Assembly: GCA_002482775.1 (NCBI GenBank)
Contig: DLGQ01000016.1
Span: forward strand, 1 to 20,998
From: Flavobacteriales bacterium UBA7690
GTDB lineage: Bacteria > Bacteroidota > Bacteroidia > Flavobacteriales_F > PHOS-HE28
Length of the DNA: 20,998 bases
Reading direction: 5' to 3'
The notes under the pieces are model-generated. The model did no database searches. It worked only from the letters and a program-made list of their open reading frames with translations, and had not been told where the DNA came from. Made by a program: the position numbers and the translations under genes. Shown here piece after piece: positions 6,343 through 13,663 of the stretch; position 1 is the first letter of the stretch, and each line of letters begins with the position of its first letter.

Positions 6343-8628
6343 TCAAGGCTGCCCGGTCCGAGGTCTTCCTCCCAGGACAACATCCGATGCATTCGCAGCG
6401 CGGAGGAGCTGTTCCAACGCATCGAAGTCTTGCGCCTCCTCGCGTTCACCAGATACGATCAACGTACTTTCGATACGAAGGTGGTCAGCGTCGAGGATGG
6501 TCAAACGCCGTTCGATGCGCGCGTTGGAAGTTGCGGCCAGGATCTCCAGGCCCGGAACAGGATCGAACTCCATAGGCTGGTCGAATCGGAGATGGAACAC
6601 CACACGATCGTTCTGCTCGAAGTCCCAGTAGAACGGCAGATCACGATCGGCAGCCGTGAAGCCTTGTGGAACGGCATGAGCAAATAGATCCCGCAGATCC
6701 AAGGACCATGTACTATCGGCTTCCACATGCAACATACTACTCAGCTCGAACTGCCGATCCGCTTGGGAACGGAATGGTGCTGTTGTCGACGATGAACTGA
6801 TGTTCCACGAGCCAGCAACTTCCTTCAGCGGGTCGCCATACGCCGGCAACACCGTCGGGTCCATACGCTTTCCCATGTAGGCTCCACGTCCGAGCGTGCT
6901 GAACTGCCCGGATAGCAGCACTTTCGCCTGGCCATCCACTGCTCCGGTGGCAGTGTTCACGTTCACCGTGTATTCGCGCACCCGTTGGTTGGAATGTTCC
7001 TCCGCTTCAGGAAGGTCCACGAACAACGGCAGCACCACACCATCGGACACCAGCCGAACAGGATCCATCAACAACGCTCTGGAACCTTGCCAATAGAAGG
7101 GCAGCTCGTTGGCCCACTCCCCGGTTGCGGAACGTTTGGGATGCATCCAGAGCACCCCATCCACGGCCTTCACCCCCATCACCATATCATTGTCCCACAG
7201 CGGCGTCATCCACCGATCGTCCATGGAACCGATACGATCATCCATCAAATAAGCAGTACTGTATCCGGCCTTCACCGCATAGACCAGTTTGGCGTACAGG
7301 TCGTACCGGCTGATCTCGCGTAGTCGACCATCGTTCACCTGATCCCCGTACTTCGGCATGCCTTGATCGATGTTCTCGTACCACAAGCTATCACCCGCAT
7401 ACGTGAAGCGTTCAGCGATGGTGTTGTGCAGGGCACGCATCTGCAGATCGGTCCTACCCGCTGGAATTCCCGCTACCGTGCGCTCCACGAATTCTCTGAA
7501 CAATTTGTTCTGACGATCAGGTACGTTCTTCATCGCCACCCTTCTCCACCACAAGGCTCGTTGTTCGCGCCACCGCAGAACGTAAAGCCAATAGGGTTGC
7601 ACATAGGACATGCCCGAAAGGCGATCGCGTGTCCAATAGCGGCCATCATCACATTGCAGTTTCACCCGGATGTGTGGAAGATCCGCACCGGGTCGCGCGT
7701 TCACCTCGCTGATGCAGGCGGGCAGGTCACGCAGTTCCCATCGTGCCGTTCGTTCATCACCATCCTCCTGGATGTCGAAGGGTTCTTCGCTCCACAGTCC
7801 CAGTCCGTGTTTTGCGTGATACCGGAACGTGACCTCCTGCTTGCGCACAGGAAGATCGCCATGGAAGAACACGCGCCAGCTGGTGAGCCGCGACCAGTTA
7901 TCCATCCACTCGAATCCGCGCCAGTCCTGTGTACGGTCGCCGTTCACATCGTAGGGCACCATGTACTTCCACCGCACTTCAACAACATCACCCGGAGAGA
8001 TCGCTTGCAGATCCAGGACGTAGGTCCATGCCGTCTCCATCGTGCGGAACGTGCGCACCAGTTCACGATCCACCTTGGCAAAAGCGCCCACCTCTCCCCA
8101 CGTTCCGTCCGGTCGAATGATCCGTGCAGCGAACTCATCCAAACGGACATTGAACCATTGCGGACGTGGCTCGGTGGTCTGTGCTCCACCCGGTTTCCAT
8201 CGGCCATCGTACGGTGGGTCAAGACTTTCCGGAAGCGTGAAGGACGCGAACCGCGCGATATCCTCTTCGGACGTGAAGCGGATCACTTTTCGCCGCTCGA
8301 AGAACAAGGAAAGGAACCGCGGTTTGAGGTTCTTCAACCGGACCTCCAACCGATCATCGAGGACCTCTGTCCCTTGGGACGGAACGTTCCATGCGGCGTC
8401 CCAAGGGGGAGCATCGCCCCAGTTGAACGGCTTCTTGATGGCCTCTACCCCTTGCGCGCAGGCGGAGCCGATGGCTAGTGAGAGAACAAGAAGTGCGGGC
8501 GCGAGGACCCGGACTACTTCTTCCGGAAGAAGAGCCGGATAGGCACACCGGTGAAGCTGAAATGCTCGCGTAAGCGGTTCTCGAGGAATCGCTCGTAGGA
8601 GGGCTTTATGTACTGCGGGGAGTTGCAA
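6343..8628 (-). CDS. Secreted DUF3857/transglutaminase-like protein with a degenerate active site
   Basis: A large exported protein (up to 761 residues). A hydrophobic signal segment V-L-A-P-A-L-L-V-L-S-L-A ends at A-C-A-Q (about residue 59 of the longest frame). Residues ~80-330 form a beta-rich region with features of DUF3857 (G-D-V-V-E-V-R-W near 213-220). Residues ~395-525 follow the transglutaminase-core layout, but the expected Cys (near S440-R441), His (N480-D481) and Asp (W494-M495-H496-P497) positions hold other residues. It therefore looks non-catalytic. The C-terminal ~240 residues are beta-rich and unassigned. The only canonical in-frame start before the signal is TTG at 8628, deep inside der; the real start is unclear and may be a non-standard codon near 8520. 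It follows der with overlap or no gap and is probably co-transcribed with it. No Bacteroidota function is established. Confidence 0.65.
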   Translation of the reverse strand: MQLPAVHKALLRAIPREPLTRAFQLHRCAYPALLPEEVVRVLAPALLVLSLAIGSACAQGVEAIKKPFNWGDAPPWDAAWNVPSQGTEVLDDRLEVRLKNLKPRFLSLFFERRKVIRFTSEEDIARFASFTLPESLDPPYDGRWKPGGAQTTEPRPQWFNVRLDEFAARIIRPDGTWGEVGAFAKVDRELVRTFRTMETAWTYVLDLQAISPGDVVEVRWKYMVPYDVNGDRTQDWRGFEWMDNWSRLTSWRVFFHGDLPVRKQEVTFRYHAKHGLGLWSEEPFDIQEDGDERTARWELRDLPACISEVNARPGADLPHIRVKLQCDDGRYWTRDRLSGMSYVQPYWLYVLRWREQRALWWRRVAMKNVPDRQNKLFREFVERTVAGIPAGRTDLQMRALHNTIAERFTYAGDSLWYENIDQGMPKYGDQVNDGRLREISRYDLYAKLVYAVKAGYSTAYLMDDRIGSMDDRWMTPLWDNDMVMGVKAVDGVLWMHPKRSATGEWANELPFYWQGSRALLMDPVRLVSDGVVLPLFVDLPEAEEHSNQRVREYTVNVNTATGAVDGQAKVLLSGQFSTLGRGAYMGKRMDPTVLPAYGDPLKEVAGSWNISSSSTTAPFRSQADRQFELSSMLHVEADSTWSLDLRDLFAHAVPQGFTAADRDLPFYWDFEQNDRVVFHLRFDQPMEFDPVPGLEILAATSNARIERRLTILDADHLRIESTLIVSGEREEAQDFDALEQLLRAANASDVVLGGRPRTGQP

Positions 8629-9818
8629 TAGAAAGCGAACGTGGGCACGCGTGTCGGTAGCTGGGTGATGAATTTAATGGTCACCTGCTTCGATTTGTAC
8701 ATCGGAGGGGGCTGCCGTTCGATAATGGGCAGAAGGATATCGTTCAGCTTGCGCGTGGGGATCTTCTGATTGCGATCGGCGTGCACCTTCATGCCCATTT
8801 CCATGGCTTTCAGGATCCGCTGTTTCTCCAGCACGGAAATGAATACGATGGGCACGTCGGTGAAGGGTTCCATACGCTGGCGCACATCGGCCTCGAACGC
8901 CTTCATGGTGTTGGTCTCCTTTTCGATCAGGTCCCACTTGTTCACCAGGAGAACAAGGCCTTTCCCGTTCTTCTGGATGATGGACAGGATGTGCATGTCC
9001 TGGGCCTGCACACCGTCCTGCGCATCGATCATCAGGAAACAGACATCGCTATCCTCGATCGCACGGATGGAGCGGATCACGCTGTAGAACTCGATGTCCT
9101 CGTCCACCTTCTGCTTCTTGCGTATGCCGGCGGTATCCAGCAAGGTCACATCGAAACCGAACACGTTCCAGCGTGTATTGATCGGATCACGTGTAGTGCC
9201 TGCGATGGCCGTTACGATGTTCTGTTCGCGGCCCAGCAGGGAGTTCACGAACGAGGATTTGCCCACGTTGGGCTTACCGACGATCGCGAATTTGGGTACC
9301 TCCGGATCCTCTTCTTCCGTGGGTTTGGTGAAGGTGTTCACCAGTGCATCCAACAGTTCACCGGATCCGGCGCCGCTCTGTGCGGAGATGTTGAACACTT
9401 CACCCAGTCCCAACCCGTAAAATTCGGCGGAGTCGTATTGGCGAGCATGGTCGTCCACCTTGTTCGCTGCTAGCAACACCGGCTTCTTCGCGCGGCGCAG
9501 CATCTTGGCGATGTTCTCGTCCATGGCGGTAAGGCCGTGGTGAACATCCACCAGGAACAGGATGGAGTCGGATTCCTCGATGGCGAGGTTCACTTGTTTG
9601 CGGATCTCAGCCTCGAACACATCGTCGCTTCCGCTGATGTATCCACCGGTATCCACTACGCTGAACACGATACCGTTCCATTCGGCCTTGCCGTAGTGGC
9701 GGTCGCGGGTGGTGCCTGCGATGTTGTCCGTGATCGCCTGCCGCTCTTCGATCAAGCGATTGAAGAAGGTGCTTTTTCCGACGTTCGGCCGACCTACGAT
9801 AGCGACGATATTACCCAT
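8514..9818 (-). CDS. der: Ribosome-assembly GTPase Der
   Basis: The 434-residue protein carries two tandem GTPase domains, the hallmark of Der (EngA). Domain 1 shows GRPNVGKST (9-17), DTGG (56-59) and NKVD (119-122). Domain 2 shows GKPNVGKSS (181-189), DTAG (228-231) and NKWD (293-296). The remaining ~110 residues are the KH-like C-terminal domain, ending in the basic FFRKK. Der is a cytosolic protein needed for 50S subunit maturation. ATG 9818 places the first P-loop right after the start; longer in-frame starts would run into era. It begins three bases after the era stop codon, so the two ribosome GTPase genes form one transcription unit. Length and motifs are normal. Confidence 0.97.
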   Translation of the reverse strand: MGNIVAIVGRPNVGKSTFFNRLIEERQAITDNIAGTTRDRHYGKAEWNGIVFSVVDTGGYISGSDDVFEAEIRKQVNLAIEESDSILFLVDVHHGLTAMDENIAKMLRRAKKPVLLAANKVDDHARQYDSAEFYGLGLGEVFNISAQSGAGSGELLDALVNTFTKPTEEEDPEVPKFAIVGKPNVGKSSFVNSLLGREQNIVTAIAGTTRDPINTRWNVFGFDVTLLDTAGIRKKQKVDEDIEFYSVIRSIRAIEDSDVCFLMIDAQDGVQAQDMHILSIIQKNGKGLVLLVNKWDLIEKETNTMKAFEADVRQRMEPFTDVPIVFISVLEKQRILKAMEMGMKVHADRNQKIPTRKLNDILLPIIERQPPPMYKSKQVTIKFITQLPTRVPTFAFYCNSPQYIKPSYERFLENRLREHFSFTGVPIRLFFRKK

Positions 9819-9820
9819 GT

Positions 9821-10696
9821 TCAGTAGCCGTATTTCTTCAGTTTCGCTTCGTTCTCGCGCCAATCGGGATCCACTTTCACCTTCAGGTCCAGGAACACTT
9901 TGCGGTCGATGTACTTGCTGATGGCGATGCGGGAGTACGTACCCAGTCTGCGCAACGCATCACCTCCTTTTCCGATGATGATGCCCTTCTGGCTTTCGCG
10001 CATCACGATCACATCGGCTTGGATACGCACGATGTCCGGTGCTTCTTCGTAGCTGTTCACCACGATCTGCGTGCTGTAGGGGATCTCCTGCTTGTAGATG
10101 GTGAGCACCTTCTCGCGGATGATCTCGCTGATGAAGAAGCGCATGTTGCGATCGCTCAATTCATCTTTCGGGAAATACGCCGGATGTTCCGGCAACCGCT
10201 CGATGAGGTAGCCGCGCAGTTCGTTCACATTGAGGCCGTGCAGCGCGGAGATGGGCACCACCTTGGCTTCCGGGAATTCCACTTGCCAGGTCTCCAGTGC
10301 TGCGAGGATGGCATCTTCCTCACCGGTATCCACCTTGTTCACCAATACCACGGTAGGTCCTTTGAACCAATGCGCGCGCTTGAGCATTTCACCTGAACGT
10401 TCCGGACGCTGGCCGAGTTCCACCATGACGATGAGGATATCCGCATCGCTCAACGATTCGTTCACGGCGTCCATCATGCGCTCTTGCATCGGGTACTGCG
10501 GATCCAGGATGCCGGGTGTATCGCTCAACACGATCTGGTGGTCGTCGCCGTTCAACAGGCCGAGGATCCGGTGGCGGGTGGTCTGCGCCTTCGGGTTCAC
10601 GATCACCAGGTCTTCACCCAACAGAGCATTGAGCAGCGTGCTCTTGCCCGTGTTGGGTTCACCGATGATGTTGACGTATCCTGCCTTGTGCGCCAT
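9821..10696 (-). CDS. era: GTPase Era
   Basis: A 291-residue protein with an N-terminal GTPase domain, GEPNTGKST (12-20), DTPG (59-62), NKVD (120-123), and a C-terminal KH domain with V-I-V-M-R-E-S-Q-K-G and IIIGKGGDALRRLG (239-252), which binds 16S rRNA. Era is a cytosolic or membrane-associated factor for 30S maturation. The GEPN form of the P-loop is seen in other Bacteroidota Era proteins. ATG 10696 is chosen because an upstream in-frame extension has no homologous character and would include a terminator-like hairpin. A -7-like box and a hairpin lie in its 100-base leader. der follows immediately. Confidence 0.97.
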   Translation of the reverse strand: MAHKAGYVNIIGEPNTGKSTLLNALLGEDLVIVNPKAQTTRHRILGLLNGDDHQIVLSDTPGILDPQYPMQERMMDAVNESLSDADILIVMVELGQRPERSGEMLKRAHWFKGPTVVLVNKVDTGEEDAILAALETWQVEFPEAKVVPISALHGLNVNELRGYLIERLPEHPAYFPKDELSDRNMRFFISEIIREKVLTIYKQEIPYSTQIVVNSYEEAPDIVRIQADVIVMRESQKGIIIGKGGDALRRLGTYSRIAISKYIDRKVFLDLKVKVDPDWRENEAKLKKYGY

Positions 10697-10746
10697 TGCT
10701 GTTCTTCGTGCCGCGAAGATCGTTCGCCTCTGAGTACCAAAAACCA

Positions 10747-10772
10747 AAAGCCCGGCCTTGCGACCGGGCTTT
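10747..10772 (-). terminator. Strong hairpin with T-rich tail in the era leader
   Basis: A nine-base-pair stem (10747-10755 with 10764-10772) with an eight-base loop is followed on the minus strand by TTTTGGTTTTT. It has the form of an intrinsic terminator acting on minus-strand transcripts. It lies 50 bases upstream of the era start and downstream of a -7-like box at 10802-10809, so it could attenuate era, end a very short RNA, or mark the end of a transcript from a lost upstream gene. Confidence 0.65.
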
Positions 10773-10801
10773 CTTCGTAGCGGGGGTAGTACCCCTTCGT
10801 A

Positions 10802-10809
10802 CAAAGGTA
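10802..10809 (-). promoter_or_regulatory. -7 element upstream of era
   Basis: Read on the minus strand, TACCTTTG matches TAnnTTTG exactly and lies 105 bases upstream of the era start. Transcription would begin near 10796 and pass through a small GGGG/CCCC hairpin (10783-10795) and then the terminator-like hairpin at 10747-10772. No convincing -33 TTG is visible. Confidence 0.45.
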
Positions 10810-10986
10810 CAACATGGATCGAAATGGTCGGAAGACCACACCACCCTACGGCGGTTTGACATTTTGCCCGGAAAGCGCTGACCCTAGGGACTACGCAACA
10901 GATGCACCATGCTGCCGGAAACTTAGCAGAAAGAGTAGATCCATATCCCCACGATCCTTGTGGGAGAAAATCAAGACCAGCGACAC

Positions 10987-12507
10987 ATGAACTACACGAA
11001 ACAATATAAGCCCACCAGTATCCGCCTCGTCGGCATTCCAAAAGGTGAAACTACCTATCTCTCCTTGTACTGGAACTATGGGTTCAGCGTCCAAAACATC
11101 GGAGCAGACGGAGAGTTCGTGACGAAATACAGGACCTTAAGGGTGAGTATCGGCCACGCCATACCCAAGTGCAGTTGGGTTGTCCCCATTGAGGAAACGA
11201 AACCAAGGAATTCACATGAAGAAGGGGACTTCAGCCCAGCTTTTCGACGAAAGAACAAATCCCTGCTCAGCATTATCATATCCGATGCAGAACAATTGCG
11301 GGAACGCATCTTCAAATACTACGTCGACCACCTTCGGGAGAATGGCACGAAACCGCATCCTGAACAGATCTTGACCGCAGTAAAGGGGAAGGCGGTAAGT
11401 GCTGTCCGTGTCCGTTTGTCGGACTACATCCGCCAACACGCAAGGTCCCCGCTCGTGACAAACGATCGTACAGCAAAGAAATTCAGGGGACTGGCTGATA
11501 TGGTCGATGTCTTGGTGGCGGTTAGGAAGTCAAACATTCTGAAGGATTATATGTTGGGTTCAGGTGATATCCATGTGGATTCCATGTGTGAAGCCGACTG
11601 GATCGATTTCCGGACACTGTATCAACGCGCAGCATGCATGGTAACCATTACCTATCGTGCAGCAACATCAAAAGGTATGGATGGCGTTGCGGCCCTAAGG
11701 TGGACCGGGAAAACTCAGCCCGCCTTCTACTCTGTGAACACCCTAGAAAAAGCACAGCAAAACTTGAAAACAGTCCTCGCAAGGGCGAAGAAGAGCAATT
11801 TGACGAAGCTGGATCTCGATACGTTGGACAAGGTGTCCAGAAAGGAACCTAAGAAGGAGCACCTTGAGGCCGATGAAATCGCCAAGGTGATCACCACCCG
11901 CTTCGATCAGGACTACTTGGAGAACACGCGGCGTCTGTTCCTTATCGAAATACTTACGGGCGTTCCAGTGGGTGGAATGCGCAGGCTTCTGGATCGTCCG
12001 ATCACATTGATAAACGGGAAGCACATCAAGTTCCCTGCAGTATGGTCGGTCAGGGACAAGACCAAAACGCCCCATCTGATCCCGATCTTTCAAGGGGCAT
12101 GGGACCTACTATCCGGGCCAGATAAGCCTCACATGATCAGCGATTCTGACTACAACGCATGGTTGAAGATTATTTGTAGCCGTATGGGACTGGATCGTGC
12201 ATTCCAAGTGTGTGAGCCGAAAGCGAATGGTTCGATGCCGGACAAATTGGTCCCGCTCCACACGCAGGTGAGCTCGCACACGTGTAGGCGTTCGCTGAAG
12301 GTTCTCCTCGAAGGTGATCTTCATATCCCGCGAGAGCGGGTATGTGACATGTTCGGTCACAGTTACGGCGACAAGTCTGCCGACCGGGCTTACATGACTG
12401 TCAGTCCTGAGAGGTCTGCTGAACTATTGGTCCGCCAGGTTATGGATGAACAGGATATCCTTCCATTCCAGTTGGTAGGCAATTGTGTTCAAATAATCCA
12501 ACGGTAG
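10987..12507 (+). CDS. Tyrosine recombinase/integrase with atypical box I
   Basis: From ATG 10987 the protein has 506 residues. The N-terminal ~170 residues are of the arm-binding kind, a SAM-like core-binding domain spans roughly 170-290, and the catalytic domain 295-490. Seen in order: box I region LTGVPVGGMRR (323-333), a beta-hairpin lysine in RDKTKT (356-361), HTCR (431-434) as the H-x-x-R box, FGH (456-458) and the nucleophile candidate Tyr469 in AYMTVS. The conserved arginine of TGxR is proline here, so activity is uncertain unless the nearby Arg332/333 substitutes. It would cut and rejoin DNA at an attachment site. It is divergent from era, in a patch with visibly lower G+C than its neighbours, which suggests transfer. 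A GTG at 10960 would add nine residues. Confidence 0.8.
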   Translation: MNYTKQYKPTSIRLVGIPKGETTYLSLYWNYGFSVQNIGADGEFVTKYRTLRVSIGHAIPKCSWVVPIEETKPRNSHEEGDFSPAFRRKNKSLLSIIISDAEQLRERIFKYYVDHLRENGTKPHPEQILTAVKGKAVSAVRVRLSDYIRQHARSPLVTNDRTAKKFRGLADMVDVLVAVRKSNILKDYMLGSGDIHVDSMCEADWIDFRTLYQRAACMVTITYRAATSKGMDGVAALRWTGKTQPAFYSVNTLEKAQQNLKTVLARAKKSNLTKLDLDTLDKVSRKEPKKEHLEADEIAKVITTRFDQDYLENTRRLFLIEILTGVPVGGMRRLLDRPITLINGKHIKFPAVWSVRDKTKTPHLIPIFQGAWDLLSGPDKPHMISDSDYNAWLKIICSRMGLDRAFQVCEPKANGSMPDKLVPLHTQVSSHTCRRSLKVLLEGDLHIPRERVCDMFGHSYGDKSADRAYMTVSPERSAELLVRQVMDEQDILPFQLVGNCVQIIQR

Positions 12508-12591
12508 GGGCCTGATAAGCGAGCCACGAGCGAACGGATCTTTCAGCACAGATGGGTCATCGAGCGTTGAAAAGGAAGGTATTATCGCGGG

Positions 12592-12702
12592 TTGGATTCA
12601 GATGAGGAAACATTGGCGAAGAAAAATACACGTTACACTGCGCTGTATCATTTGAAGGAAGTTAGCGCCTCTTTTGCCGTTGATATCGCTCTGCGTCAAT
12701 GA
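12592..12702 (+). other. Short protein-like frame, possible gene remnant
   Basis: A frame from TTG 12592 to TGA 12700-12702 encodes 36 residues with a natural-looking composition, including LAKKNTRYTALYHLKEVSAS. An in-frame stop lies just upstream and no ATG is present. It may be the tail of a decayed gene or chance. Not recognised. Confidence 0.2.
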
Positions 12703-12806
12703 GAAACCCCTTCCCTCCTTTCTTTATGGATCAAGCAGTCCTCAAAAGGGTCAAAGAAGAGGGTGCGATTCTGTCCAGAAATTTGGAGGAAAAAAATTTG
12801 TGAGCA

Positions 12807-12824
12807 CCAGAGGGCGCTCTCTGG
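12807..12824 (-). terminator. Possible intrinsic terminator for minus-strand island genes
   Basis: CCAGAG (12807-12812) pairs with CTCTGG (12819-12824) across a six-base loop, and a run of seven T residues on the minus strand (12796-12790) follows about ten bases later. It lies downstream of the small minus-strand frames. The distance between stem and T-run is longer than usual, so the call is tentative. Confidence 0.35.
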
Positions 12825-12829
12825 AGGCC

Positions 12830-12870
12830 GTCCTTTTAGCCGCTTATTATTGATACGCGCTAAATAGGAC
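12830..12870. repeat. Imperfect inverted repeat, arms of about 14 bases
   Basis: Bases 12830-12843 and 12857-12870 are near-complementary (GTCCT, TTTAGC and GC blocks, with a one-base offset on each side) around a 13-base AT-rich centre. It overlaps the end of a small minus-strand frame. It could be part of a two-hairpin terminator with 12807-12824 or a recombinase binding site. Confidence 0.5.
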
Positions 12871-12981
12871 CTCTGGTTTAGGCCCAGGTTCACCGTCCAA
12901 ATTAGGGACTACACATATTGGAAACATCCTCTCAACCACCCGCTTCGACCACTGTTTCCGGACCACGAACGAGTTTTCCAT
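12847..12981 (-). CDS. Small hypothetical protein (44 aa)
   Basis: ATG 12981 opens a frame of 44 residues ending at TAA (12847-12849); a TTG at 13008 could extend it by nine residues. The sequence is mixed hydrophobic and charged (MENSFVVRKQWSKRVVERMF at the start, then a proline- and glycine-rich stretch). It has protein-like composition but no family is recognised. It lies on the same strand as, and 50 bases downstream of, the 144-residue hypothetical gene, and could be co-transcribed with it or be a detached fragment of a longer gene. Confidence 0.3.
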   Translation of the reverse strand: MENSFVVRKQWSKRVVERMFPICVVPNLDGEPGPKPEVLFSAYQ

Positions 12982-13031
12982 AATGGCATCATTGGCGTTT
13001 GATACCAAGTTGTTCTACGGCCCCGATCGGC

Positions 13032-13466
13032 TCAGTTTAGCCGGAATCTTTCGCCGTTGGCTTCGTTCGTCTTGGCGAATGCCTCGGACAGCAGGAAGTT
13101 GTGATGCAACAGGATATTGACGCGCTGAATATCCACCAGGCCCTCCATCGTCACTGTATAGACAGCTCGTGGCGTCCTAATGGTGCTTCGGTTCTGGATC
13201 ATTTTGGCATAAAGGTCTATCAGGATGGATTCGACCAACGGAGATCCATCGGCGGTCATGATGATACCTCTCTCCGAACGATCTCTTGAAAGGAGGACGT
13301 TGTAGTTCGCGGCCTGCACCATGAACAGTGCCACTGCTGCGGGGTGATATCGGCTCAAGAAGAGCCGTAGACCAGCCTTGAGGTCATTTATGCCGCCAAG
13401 ACCTTCAAAGGCGAAGGCAAGAGCAGGATCTGGCAGACGTGGGCGGGATCTATTTGATAGCTTCAT
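13032..13466 (-). CDS. Hypothetical protein (144 aa)
   Basis: ATG 13466 to the stop at 13032 encodes 144 residues. The protein is basic at the N terminus and then alternates hydrophobic and charged residues, for example DLKAGLRLFLSRYHP (residues 28-42) and EGLVDIQRVNILLHHNFLLS near 108-127. There is no signal peptide, membrane helix or known motif, so a cytosolic globular protein is likely. It belongs to the lower-G+C patch with the recombinase and may be cargo of that element. A CCCCC/GGGGG hairpin lies about 20 bases upstream of the start. I do not recognise the family and propose no function. Confidence 0.5.
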   Translation of the reverse strand: MKLSNRSRPRLPDPALAFAFEGLGGINDLKAGLRLFLSRYHPAAVALFMVQAANYNVLLSRDRSERGIIMTADGSPLVESILIDLYAKMIQNRSTIRTPRAVYTVTMEGLVDIQRVNILLHHNFLLSEAFAKTNEANGERFRLN

Positions 13467-13484
13467 GGGTGATGGGAAGGATCG

Positions 13485-13501
13485 CCCCCCATCTATAGGG
13501 G
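13485..13501. repeat. CCCCC/GGGGG hairpin upstream of the hypothetical gene
   Basis: About five C residues are followed by ATCTATA and five G residues. The element sits about 20 bases before the start of the 144-residue hypothetical gene, where it would be in the leader or promoter. It may be an operator or a translation-control hairpin; nothing else supports either. Confidence 0.4.
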
Positions 13502-13608
13502 GTAAGTCGGATGCTCATTCCCGGAAAACCACCTGACCATCTCTAAGACCTGCTCTGTCTGAAGAAGCCCATTGTAGAAATGGGGTCCTACATGATGCTC
13601 CTGTGTGG

Positions 13609-13629
13609 AAAAACCCCGAAAAGCACGGG
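13609..13629 (-). terminator. Possible terminator at the end of the copper operon
   Basis: On the minus strand CCCG and CGGG (13626-13629 and 13615-13618) form a short stem around a seven-base loop, followed by GTTTTT (to 13609). It begins 35 bases after the stop of the multicopper oxidase gene, the last gene of the operon. The stem is only four pairs, so the terminator would be weak. Confidence 0.4.
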
Positions 13630-13663
13630 AAATTGTCCCCTTGTTTCTGCCCAGTCGGTGTTT

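Larger units (their letters stand above)
12508..13031. other. AT-richer spacer with short frames and hairpins
   Basis: This stretch between the recombinase and a hypothetical gene has clearly lower G+C than flanking genes (24 of 60 bases in 12601-12660). It holds a 36-codon frame (12592-12702, plus), a 25-codon frame starting ATG 12726 (plus), a 44-codon frame (12847-12981, minus) and two hairpins near 12.8 kb. No tRNA, transposase or known attachment site was recognised. Confidence 0.6.

Noticed and set aside
7363..8478. Long plus-strand open frame (371 codons) opposite the transglutaminase-like gene
   Set aside because: Its translation is rich in His, Arg and Pro with no domain, and the minus strand has a signal peptide and a coherent protein. 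It is an antisense by-product of high G+C.
10773..10800. tRNA gene upstream of era
   Set aside because: A few bases resemble a tRNA 3' end, but no T-loop, anticodon arm or 5' acceptor strand is present, so no tRNA was annotated. It is kept only as a possible scar.
10603..10839. Small minus-strand frame across the era leader
   Set aside because: It reads straight through the promoter-like box and terminator hairpin and into era in another frame, with no protein-like character.
12830..12870. Integron attC site
   Set aside because: The imperfect inverted repeat lacks GTTRRRY/RYYYAAC boxes and the neighbouring recombinase does not show integron-integrase features.
12696..12893. 65-codon minus-strand frame in the island spacer
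   Set aside because: It overlaps both hairpins and the end of a more plausible small frame, and shows no motif.
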